Assembly: GCA_012798435.1 (NCBI GenBank)
Contig: JAAZNF010000022.1
Location: 1 to 64,000 of the forward strand
Direction: 5' to 3'
From: Myxococcales bacterium
GTDB lineage: Bacteria > Myxococcota > B64-G9
Length of the DNA: 64,000 bases
The position numbers were made by a program, and so were the translations under genes. The notes under the pieces are model-generated. The model did not search any database. It was not told the DNA's origin and saw only the letters and a list, made by a program, of their open reading frames with translations. Positions 1-10,640 of the stretch are shown one piece after another. The first letter of the stretch is position 1. The number at the start of each line of letters is the position of its first letter.

Positions 1-418
1 GTACCACCCTGATTTCCCGCCGGTCAAACCAGGGGAAAGGCGGGTTCCGGGTTCCACTTTCCATGTTCCGTGTTTCGGGCCGAAGTCGCATGGCGACCTG
101 ATGATACCGCTCGCATCTGACAATCACTTCTCCGAATCATTGGCCCTTCCCAACCAACCCTCACCTCCCCTTTCACTCATATAGAGGCGCCCAACTCCCC
201 GTTTGGGACCAAAAATGTTCAGGGCATCGGATAAATCAAAGAAAAGCATCCTATTAGTATAAAGACCGGATTGGTTGCCGATGTCATTTTCGTAGATAAC
301 TTATTGAACACAACCAGTTGAAATCAGCCGGCAATCGAGGTAGCATCCTTTCGATTGTTTAACAGCACCCACAAAATCGCCGACAATCATACGAACATCT
401 AACTCGAAGGAGGGCTGT
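1..418. other. Upstream non-coding region
   Basis: No convincing gene is visible. The stretch is less GC-rich than the genes, especially from about 200 onward, as expected for a promoter region ahead of the lipoprotein at 419. There is a possible small hairpin where CAATCGA and TCGATTG flank a 12-base loop near 333-358. Weak -35/-10-like pairs exist around 271-302 but none is good enough to call. The last bases before the gene carry a strong Shine-Dalgarno sequence (GAAGGAGGG). Confidence 0.5.
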
Positions 419-4564
<4,146 letters not shown>

Positions 4565-4604
4565 CGAAAGCCGGCGACAACGATCTTTCGAAGGGAGGTC
4601 CCCT

Positions 4605-6011
4605 GTGAGAACAACGCTCGTCATCGGATCCGTACTGGTTTGGATGGCGGGTTGCAGTAGTGACAATGACCACGGCAAGAAATGCGACCCCGCCCAGGAC
4701 GACTGCGGCGCGGGAACTGTCTGCGAACCGGTCCAGGGCGGTGACTTCACTTGCTTCTCTCCCGTGCTCCTGCGCGGGAAGGTCCTACACGCCGAGACCG
4801 GTGCGGGCATCGAGGGCGCATTGATCCAGGCCGCGGACGTGAACGGCGCGGCGGTGGGCACGCCGGGGGTGAGCGGAGCGGACGGGTCCTATTCGCTCTC
4901 GCTCCCGGCGACTCGCAACAAGGACGGAAAACCCGTCGCCGGCGACTACACCTTGCGCGCCCAGGCCGCCGGGTTCCAGGCCTTCCCCTCCCCCATCCGG
5001 CCGGCGCTGCCTATCGCGGCGAACTCCGCCGTCGCCGAGGGCGAGGCCGTGCGCTGGGTGATCGAGGACGCCCAGACCGACATCTATCTCATCCCGCTCT
5101 CGCAGGCGGCCGGACTGGGATCGATATCGGGGAAGATCACCGCGGAGAAAAGATCCGGCATCCTGGTGGTGGCCGATGGCGGCAGCGCCGGTCTCACCGG
5201 GTATTCCGACAGCGCAGGTGATTACACCATCTTCAACGTCCCTGCCGGAAACTACACCGTACGCGGTTACGCCAAGGGCGTCCAGCTCGCGACCGCCAGC
5301 ACCACGCTCGCGGCAGGAGAGAACAAGACGGGCGTGGATCTGGCCGCCTCTGCCAACCCGCTGTCGACCGTGACGGGCTCGATCCAGATCGTGAACGGCT
5401 CCGGCGCCACCAGCGTCATCCTGGCCGTCGAGAGCACCTTCGTCGAGAACGCCGCCCGGGGCGAGACACCGCCCGGTCTGCGCGCCCCGCCACCGGGTAC
5501 CGAGCCCAACGTCACGGGCAACTTCACCATCGAGGGGGTTCCCGACGGGCGCTACGTGGTGCTGGCAGCGTTCGAGAACGACGGTCTGGTGCGTGATCCC
5601 GATCAGACCATCGGCGGCACCAAGATCGTGCACATCGAGGTGCCGGGGACGAGCGGCAACACCGTCACCCTGCCGGAGTCCTTCAAGGTGACGGCTGCAC
5701 TGAACGTCGTCTTTCCCGGCGCGACCGGGCCGGAGGGCGTGAACGCGGCCTCGCTCGCCTTCCGCTTCGCCGACGACTCCTCGGAAGACAGGTACGAGCT
5801 GCGCGTCTTCGACGCCTTCGGGAGCGAGGTCTGGAGCGACCTCGCCGTACCCAAGGTTTCCGGATCGGCGACCGTGACCGTGAACTACGCCGGTCCGGCG
5901 CTGGAGCAGGGCATGTATTACCAGTTCCGCGCCACCTCCATCAAAGACGGCGTCCCCATCAGCAGCACCGAGGATCTCAAGGGCGTCTTCTTCGTCCAAC
6001 CCGCCCCCTGA
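4605..6011 (+). CDS. Lipoprotein with carboxypeptidase-regulatory-like domains
   Basis: This protein has 468 residues and a GTG start behind the RBS AAGGGAGGT. A short signal peptide ends at MAGC (Cys16), then comes a small Cys-rich stretch (CDPAQDDCGAGTVCEP) typical of deltaproteobacterial lipoproteins. Three beta-sandwich segments resemble carboxypeptidase regulatory domains: about residues 50-140 (LRGKVLHAETGAGIEGALI), 165-235 (GSISGKI, GDYTIFNVPAGNYTV) and 255-350 (GNFTIEGVPDGRYVV). The C-terminal 110 residues look like an FN3 or Ig fold. It lies 40 bp after the large lipoprotein, so the two may be co-expressed and act together at the surface. The substrate is unknown. Confidence 0.8.
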   Translation: MRTTLVIGSVLVWMAGCSSDNDHGKKCDPAQDDCGAGTVCEPVQGGDFTCFSPVLLRGKVLHAETGAGIEGALIQAADVNGAAVGTPGVSGADGSYSLSLPATRNKDGKPVAGDYTLRAQAAGFQAFPSPIRPALPIAANSAVAEGEAVRWVIEDAQTDIYLIPLSQAAGLGSISGKITAEKRSGILVVADGGSAGLTGYSDSAGDYTIFNVPAGNYTVRGYAKGVQLATASTTLAAGENKTGVDLAASANPLSTVTGSIQIVNGSGATSVILAVESTFVENAARGETPPGLRAPPPGTEPNVTGNFTIEGVPDGRYVVLAAFENDGLVRDPDQTIGGTKIVHIEVPGTSGNTVTLPESFKVTAALNVVFPGATGPEGVNAASLAFRFADDSSEDRYELRVFDAFGSEVWSDLAVPKVSGSATVTVNYAGPALEQGMYYQFRATSIKDGVPISSTEDLKGVFFVQPAP

Positions 6012-6045
6012 CCCCACTGCTTCCAGGACGGCGACGTCGATGAGC

Positions 6046-6085
6046 CGCCGCGCCTCCGGCCACTCGTTCGCGACGCGCAAGGCGA
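6046..6085. repeat. Dispersed 40-bp repeat, copy 1
   Basis: The core CGCGCCTCCGGCCACTCG followed by TTCGCGACGCGCAAGGCG recurs with few changes at 37641-37680 and 37829-37868. All three copies are in non-coding DNA, on the same strand. The copies may be remnants of a mobile or REP-like element. Confidence 0.6.
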
Positions 6086-6225
6086 GTCCTCCATGTAGTG
6101 GAGCCGGCTCTGCGGCGAGCAATTTCGTTTGGCCGCGCTCGCTCCGGAATGATTTGCGGTCAGAAGCACCAACCAGTCGATCCTCTTGAACCCGGAGGAG
6201 CGGGCCAGAAAAACCGAGGCTCGGC

Positions 6226-6297
6226 TGCCGTCAAGGGAGAGCGAAGCGAATCCCGAAGGGAGCGGAGCGGGTTTGAGCGCGAAGGCCCTTGACGGCA
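6226..6297. repeat. 12-bp perfect inverted repeat with purine-rich interior
   Basis: TGCCGTCAAGGG at 6226-6237 is exactly complementary to CCCTTGACGGCA at 6286-6297, with a 48-base interior. The interior holds iterated GAGCGAAGCG/GAGCGGAGCG-type motifs. It could form a long imperfect stem. There is no U-run, so it is not a classic terminator; it looks like a REP-type or small mobile element. Confidence 0.55.
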
Positions 6298-6340
6298 CAG
6301 GCCGAGCGGAGGCAGTGCACATCACATCTATTTTCATGAT

Positions 6341-6369
6341 TTGACCTGCTGGTGGGCATCCCGCACAAT
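6341..6369 (+). promoter_or_regulatory. Sigma-70-type promoter for mutM, probably leaderless
   Basis: TTGACC at 6341-6346 and CACAAT at 6364-6369 are separated by exactly 17 bp. The expected transcription start, six to seven bases past the -10 element, falls on or next to the mutM ATG at 6376. No Shine-Dalgarno sequence precedes that ATG, which fits a leaderless mRNA. Confidence 0.5.
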
Positions 6370-6375
6370 CGGTGC

Positions 6376-7218
6376 ATGCCCGAACTTCCAGAGGTCGAGT
6401 GCACCCGCCGCCGCATCGCGCCGGACGTCGAGGGCCGGCGCATCCTCGAATTTGCATCGCTGTGGCCACGCAAGGTGTTCCCCTCCGAAGGTGAGCTTTC
6501 ACGTCGCGTCCAGGGACAAAAAATCCGCCCGCTCCAGCGGCACGGAAAAAGGCTGATCTTGCCGCTTTCGGACGGGAGCGCCGTCACCGTCCACCTGGGC
6601 ATGAGCGGAAACCTAGAGTTTCACCGCCACCCTCCGAGGGAGCAAAGACACCTCAGGGCCATGTTTTCCCTTTCGCGGGGAAAATTACTGTTTTTCGACG
6701 CGCGCAAGTTCGGCCGCATCGAGTGGCATCCGTCGCTCGAGGCGGCGCGCGCGGGCCTCGGCCCGGACGCGCTCGACCCGGCGCTCACCGCCTCCGCGTT
6801 CGGTAGTGCGCTCGCAAAGACCCGACGTCCCGTGAAGTCGGCGCTCCTCGACCAGTCGCTCGTCGCTGGCGTGGGAAACATCTATTCCGACGAGGCGTTG
6901 TTCCACGCCCGCATCCATCCGCTGGCTCCCGCTTCCTCGCTGACACCCGCACGGCTCGCCCGCCTCTTTCGGGCCGTGCGCGCGGTGCTACGCGCCTCCG
7001 TCTGCCGCCAGGGCACCTCCATCGACTGGGTGTGGCCGGGCGGGCGCATGCAGCACCACCTCCTGGTCTACGGCCGGACCGGCGAGCCTTGCGCCCGCTG
7101 CGGCGCGGCCATCCGGCACCTCGTGATCGGCCAGCGCTCTTGTCACTTCTGCGCGAGGTGCCAGCCACCCCGGACGCCCCGGACGCCCCAGGGACACCGG
7201 AGACGAACCAGCGGGTGA
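6376..7218 (+). CDS. mutM: Formamidopyrimidine-DNA glycosylase
   Basis: This base-excision repair enzyme removes oxidised purines such as 8-oxoguanine and nicks the abasic site by beta/delta elimination. The ATG at 6376 is chosen because mature Fpg must begin MPELPEVE, with Pro2 as the Schiff-base nucleophile and Glu3 as the catalytic acid; an in-frame ATG 24 bases upstream would bury them. Lys58 is in the conserved HGKRL loop. The H2TH region reads LLDQSLVAGVGNIYSDEALF. The C-terminal zinc finger is C-x2-C-x16-C-x2-C, with the phosphate-binding Arg just before its second half. At 280 residues it has the normal length and looks intact. It stands alone, with its own predicted promoter and a downstream hairpin. 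Confidence 0.96.
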   Translation: MPELPEVECTRRRIAPDVEGRRILEFASLWPRKVFPSEGELSRRVQGQKIRPLQRHGKRLILPLSDGSAVTVHLGMSGNLEFHRHPPREQRHLRAMFSLSRGKLLFFDARKFGRIEWHPSLEAARAGLGPDALDPALTASAFGSALAKTRRPVKSALLDQSLVAGVGNIYSDEALFHARIHPLAPASSLTPARLARLFRAVRAVLRASVCRQGTSIDWVWPGGRMQHHLLVYGRTGEPCARCGAAIRHLVIGQRSCHFCARCQPPRTPRTPQGHRRRTSG

Positions 7219-7249
7219 CCGGCATCACCTGAAGTTTTCACACTGTCAC

Positions 7250-7271
7250 AAAAATACCACTGGGTATTTTT
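7250..7271 (+). terminator. Rho-independent-type terminator after mutM
   Basis: A perfect 9-bp stem (AAAAATACC and GGTATTTTT) with the loop ACTG lies 31 bp after the mutM stop and ends in a T-run. The stem is AT-rich, so it may be weak. The symmetric A and T runs would also work on the other strand. Confidence 0.6.
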
Positions 7272-7303
7272 ATACAACTTATTGTTATATATGGATTTTA
7301 TCA

Positions 7304-7319
7304 TGGCACCATCCTTGCT
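7304..7319 (+). promoter_or_regulatory. Sigma-54 (RpoN) -24/-12 promoter
   Basis: TGGCACC-N4-TTGCT matches the consensus TGGCACG-N4-TTGCW at every position but one, with the obligatory GG-N10-GC spacing. It lies 36 bp before the ATG at 7356, leaving room for a short leader with the RBS AAAGGAGGA. Transcription would need a bacterial enhancer-binding protein; none is encoded in the window. Confidence 0.75.
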
Positions 7320-7355
7320 AATTACCAGGCGAGCGACAAAACAAAGGAGGATGCG

Positions 7356-8141
7356 ATGGCCAATGAAAGGATGAATCGAAAGCGCACGGTTTCCGGACGG
7401 ACCTTCGGGCTTCTCATCGTGGCGGCGATGTTCTCAACCTACTGCGCCACGGTCGATCGCGGCGTCTCGAGGACCACCCTCTCGATCGATGCCGAAGGCG
7501 GCGCGGCCAACCGCAGGACCTACGGCTGCGGTGGCGAGTTGCTCACGGCGCAGAAGGACACCCAGATCGGCGGCCAGGTGGAGATCCGGCACGAGACCCG
7601 TAAGGGCCTGAACTTCTCCGCCAAGATCGGCGGCGTCTACGGCTCCAACCAGGAGGCCTATGGTTTCGAGCCGACGCGCAGGGACTACGGCATCGGTGTC
7701 GTCGGTGGGAACATGGGATACGACACCAGGTGGTTCGGTCTGGACGCCGGCTTCAACCTGGCGGTGAACGACGTGGGCGGGGCGCTAATCGCGCCGCGCT
7801 TCGCCTTTCGCCTGGGGGACACCCAGCGCTTCTTCTGGGAGTCGGGGATCGGGATGGACGGGCCGTTCGATGGCCGGCTGGCCTGGACGGGTTTCGGTAT
7901 CCGCGGGCAGCAATTCCGACTCGACCTGGGCGTGGCGACCATTGGGAAGTACATGATGGACCTCTCCGAGTGCAGCCGCAGGCTCGAACTGGGATTCCTC
8001 TCGGACGCTTTCAACGGCCCCGAGGACATCGGCGGATACCTGATGCTGCACCTCCCCCTGTCCAGACGCCTCGGCCTCGAGCTGGGCCTCATCGGCGCCG
8101 AGTCGTTCTCCGTGCGCGTCGGCCTCAGCATCGAGCTGTAG
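7356..8141 (+). CDS. Predicted outer-membrane beta-barrel protein
   Basis: This protein of 261 residues starts at an ATG with the excellent RBS AAAGGAGGA. The N terminus has a basic stretch (MNRKR) and a hydrophobic segment (TFGLLIVAAMFSTYC), so it is exported; Cys could be a lipid site but Tyr before it is unusual. The remainder alternates aromatic and polar residues with many Gly, as in small outer-membrane barrels, and ends in a hydrophobic strand (SVRVGLSIEL), though without the usual terminal aromatic. I do not recognise a specific family. It is monocistronic behind a sigma-54 promoter, which suggests expression under a particular stress or developmental signal. Confidence 0.7.
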   Translation: MANERMNRKRTVSGRTFGLLIVAAMFSTYCATVDRGVSRTTLSIDAEGGAANRRTYGCGGELLTAQKDTQIGGQVEIRHETRKGLNFSAKIGGVYGSNQEAYGFEPTRRDYGIGVVGGNMGYDTRWFGLDAGFNLAVNDVGGALIAPRFAFRLGDTQRFFWESGIGMDGPFDGRLAWTGFGIRGQQFRLDLGVATIGKYMMDLSECSRRLELGFLSDAFNGPEDIGGYLMLHLPLSRRLGLELGLIGAESFSVRVGLSIEL

Positions 8142-8207
8142 ATTCTTTCGCCCGCCACCGGCTTCATCCCGGCCCGCTTTCAGCATCTCAGCCGACGCGG
8201 ATAGTCC

Positions 8208-8236
8208 TTGATCGCGCCCATCGAATGGGATAGCTT
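8208..8236 (+). promoter_or_regulatory. Possible sigma-70-type promoter for the 8272 cluster
   Basis: TTGATC at 8208-8213 and TAGCTT at 8231-8236 are 17 bp apart, about 35 bp before the first gene of the cluster. The -10 match is modest (3 of 6), so this is tentative. Confidence 0.35.
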
Positions 8237-8271
8237 TTTTTCGCGTTCGGGGGCAGCCGCGGGAGGCCGCT

Positions 8272-9078
8272 ATGTGCCGGATGCTGGGGTTGATGTGCAA
8301 CGACGAGGACCTGCTCACCTGCGCCGTGGTCGAGGCGCGCGCGGCGCTGGACGTCCCGGCCGCGGACCGGCCAGCGGGCACTGGCGTGGCCTACTACCAG
8401 AACGAGGAGCCGCTCCTCCGGAAACGTCCCGTTCCACCGGGGACCGGTGTCGACTTCACCCATCTGGCCGAGGGGCTCTCCTCCAACGTGCTGCTGGTCC
8501 ACGTGTTGCCGGCTGGCGACGAACCCTGGAAGGACAGCCAGGCCCAGCCGTTTCGATTCCGCAAGTGGGTGTTCTGCCTGGCGGGAGAGATCGCGGGGCT
8601 TGGCGAGCGACGCGAGGAAGTGCTGCGGCGCCTGCCGGAGTTTCTGGCCCGCAACGTGCAGGGCGAATCCGACGCGGAGCTGGTGTTCCACATGCTGCTC
8701 AACCGGATGTTCGCCACCGGTACGCTCAACGACCTGGGCGTGGCGCCCGAGATCCTGGCGCGCCAGGTGTCGGCGTGCCTGGATGACATCCAGAGCTTGA
8801 CCCGCATCCCTCCCGGTCACTTCGCACTGCTGGTCACCAACGGCCAGACCATGGCCGCCGCCTGCCGCCAGGTCCCGCTGCACTACTCGCACCGCGAGGG
8901 CATCCAGAGCTGCGCCCGCCACGAGGACTCGGAGCAGCAGCGCAAGCTCCACCGGCGCTTCAAGGGCATCATGCTGGGCGCCCAGATGACGGAGCCCGGG
9001 CACCAGTGGCGCGAGGTGGCGGACGGCAGCCTGCTCACCATCTCCCATGAACTCGAACTCCGGGTGGAGCAGCTCTAG
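8272..9078 (+). CDS. Class II glutamine amidotransferase-like protein
   Basis: This 268-residue protein begins MCRMLGLM, so removal of Met would expose the N-terminal Cys nucleophile of Ntn-type glutamine amidotransferases. GTGVAYYQNEEPLLRKRPVP and NVLLVHVLPAG align with the family's first strands. The usual oxyanion and substrate motifs are changed: the family's AHVR-x-A is VHVLPA here, and HNGxI is LAGEI. It may therefore have a weak or altered activity, or be a regulatory relative. No synthase domain is attached. It is the first gene of the signalling cluster that follows, ending 24 bp before the receiver-DUF4388 gene, so a signalling-linked role is possible. Confidence 0.75.
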   Translation: MCRMLGLMCNDEDLLTCAVVEARAALDVPAADRPAGTGVAYYQNEEPLLRKRPVPPGTGVDFTHLAEGLSSNVLLVHVLPAGDEPWKDSQAQPFRFRKWVFCLAGEIAGLGERREEVLRRLPEFLARNVQGESDAELVFHMLLNRMFATGTLNDLGVAPEILARQVSACLDDIQSLTRIPPGHFALLVTNGQTMAAACRQVPLHYSHREGIQSCARHEDSEQQRKLHRRFKGIMLGAQMTEPGHQWREVADGSLLTISHELELRVEQL

Positions 9079-9102
9079 GCGCTCTTCTGGTTTGAGGTTC
9101 GC

Positions 9103-10320
9103 ATGGCTCGCAAGGTCCTGGTCATCGACGACAGCCCGACCATCCACAAGGTGGTCGACAGCACCTTGAAGAAGATCCAGCTCGAGGTGGTGCACGCCAA
9201 GGATGGCGAGGCCGGTCTGGCCCGGGCGCGCGAGGACCGCCCGGACCTCATCCTGGTGGACTTCATGATGCCCGGTCTCAACGGCTACCAGGTGTGCAAG
9301 GCCCTGTTCGAGGACGAGGCGCTCTCGCGCATCCCGGTGGTGCTGATGTCGGCCAAGGGCGAGCTCATCGGCGAGCGCCTGGTGAAGACCATGGGCATCG
9401 TGGATTTCATCACCAAGCCCTTCAGCCCCGAGGCGCTGGCCACCGTGACCATGCACGCGCTGGAGGCGGCCCAGCCCGAGGCGGCCGCCGGGCCCGCACT
9501 GATGAACGTGGGCGACCGCGTGCCCGACGCGCCTTCCACCTCGGAGGATCTGTCGGACGCCCGGGGCGTCCCCGCTCTGCGCGGCGATCTGGCCATGGTG
9601 TCGCCGGGCGAGCTGCTGCAACTGCTCAAGTTCCAGTCCCACACCGGCATCCTGCACCTGGCGCGGGGCCAGGCGCACCTGGAGGTCTTTCTACAGGAGG
9701 GGAGCGTGGCCTTCGCGCGCGCCCAGCGCGTGGACGAGGAGTTTCTGCTGGGGCGCTTCCTGGTGGAGACGGGGGCCATCTCGGCGCGCGATCTCGAGGT
9801 CTTCTTGCAGAACCGCCAGGGCACCCGCAAGCTGCTCGGTGAGCAGCTCCTGCGCCTGGGTCAGGTAAGCGCGGAAAAGCTCAAGGAAGCCCTGGCCCGC
9901 CAGACCGAGGCCTTGCTGTACGAGATCATCCGCTGGGGCGAGGGCGAGTTCGCCTTCTTCGCCACCGACCACCTGCCGGCCGAGGCGCTGGAGCCGGGGC
10001 TACACCTCTCCATCGATCAGATCCTGATGGAGGGGTTCCGCCGGGTCGACGAGTGGGGCTTGATCGAGAAGGAGATCCGAGACTTCGACATGGTGCTCGC
10101 GCCCTGCCAGGACTCCACCGGGATCATCCGCCGGGTGAAGCTGGAGCCCGACGAGGAGCGCATCCTGGCGCTGGTCGACGGCCAGCGCAGCGTGCGCGAG
10201 ATCATCCGCCAGAGCCGGCGCAGCTCGTTCGACGCCTGCAAGATCTTGTTCCGGCTCCTCCAGAGCCGGATCGTTCGCAAGCGCTCCCGGGTGGAGCCGG
10301 CGGAAGGGGAGCCGGTGTGA
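9103..10320 (+). CDS. Response regulator with C-terminal DUF4388 domain
   Basis: This protein has 405 residues. Residues 1-120 are a canonical receiver: acidic pair Asp9/Asp10, phosphoacceptor Asp53 (LILVDFMMPG), and the conserved Lys in FITKPFSP. From about residue 157 there is a DUF4388 (PatA-type) domain beginning LRGDLAMVSPGELLQLLKF, with HTGILHLARG, and a long helical extension with a second related segment. There is no DNA-binding output domain, so the phosphorylation signal probably passes to partner proteins. It overlaps the next gene by 4 bp (GTGA). It is the only protein in the cluster that keeps a phosphorylation site. Confidence 0.9.
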   Translation: MARKVLVIDDSPTIHKVVDSTLKKIQLEVVHAKDGEAGLARAREDRPDLILVDFMMPGLNGYQVCKALFEDEALSRIPVVLMSAKGELIGERLVKTMGIVDFITKPFSPEALATVTMHALEAAQPEAAAGPALMNVGDRVPDAPSTSEDLSDARGVPALRGDLAMVSPGELLQLLKFQSHTGILHLARGQAHLEVFLQEGSVAFARAQRVDEEFLLGRFLVETGAISARDLEVFLQNRQGTRKLLGEQLLRLGQVSAEKLKEALARQTEALLYEIIRWGEGEFAFFATDHLPAEALEPGLHLSIDQILMEGFRRVDEWGLIEKEIRDFDMVLAPCQDSTGIIRRVKLEPDEERILALVDGQRSVREIIRQSRRSSFDACKILFRLLQSRIVRKRSRVEPAEGEPV

Positions 10321-10640
10321 CTGCGCTGGTGCTGGTCCTGGCGCCGGAGGAAGTTCCGAGCGACGGGCCGGGAGGGAACGTGCGCTACCGGCGCCTGCCG
10401 CCCACCCTGGAAGAAACCATGACGCTCATCGCGGGCGAGCCGTGTCGTTGCGTGATCCTGCCTCACCCCGGGCCGGTGAACGGCTTCGCGCTGAGTCGCC
10501 GCCTGGACCCGGCCCGCGGGCCCCGGGTGTGCCTGGTGGCCAAGATGCGGCCCGACCTCTGCTTCTGGGCCGAGCGCTGCGGCTGCGAGCTGTTTTCCGA
10601 TGTGGAGGCGGCCCTGGCCGCGCAAGGAATTGTCCCATGA
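10317..10640 (+). CDS. Small degenerate receiver-like protein
   Basis: This protein has 107 residues. The GTG start is set by the GTGA overlap with the previous stop, and its own stop overlaps the next ATG (ATGA). The strand pattern resembles a receiver: TALVLVLAP, a short VRYRRLP strand, then CRCVILPHPG, where the phosphoacceptor Asp is replaced (His in LPH). VCLVAKM and CGCELFSD would be the last strands. No acidic pocket is present, so it would be a pseudo-receiver. The assignment is structural inference from spacing and hydrophobicity and needs a profile search. Confidence 0.6.
   Translation: MTALVLVLAPEEVPSDGPGGNVRYRRLPPTLEETMTLIAGEPCRCVILPHPGPVNGFALSRRLDPARGPRVCLVAKMRPDLCFWAERCGCELFSDVEAALAAQGIVP

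Larger units (their letters stand above)
6012..6340. other. Intergenic region with repeat elements
   Basis: No supported gene is seen in this stretch of about 330 bp. It carries a dispersed 40-bp repeat near 6046-6085 that recurs at 37641 and 37829, and a 12-bp perfect inverted repeat at 6226-6297. Short open frames here lack ribosome binding sites and coding character. Confidence 0.6.
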
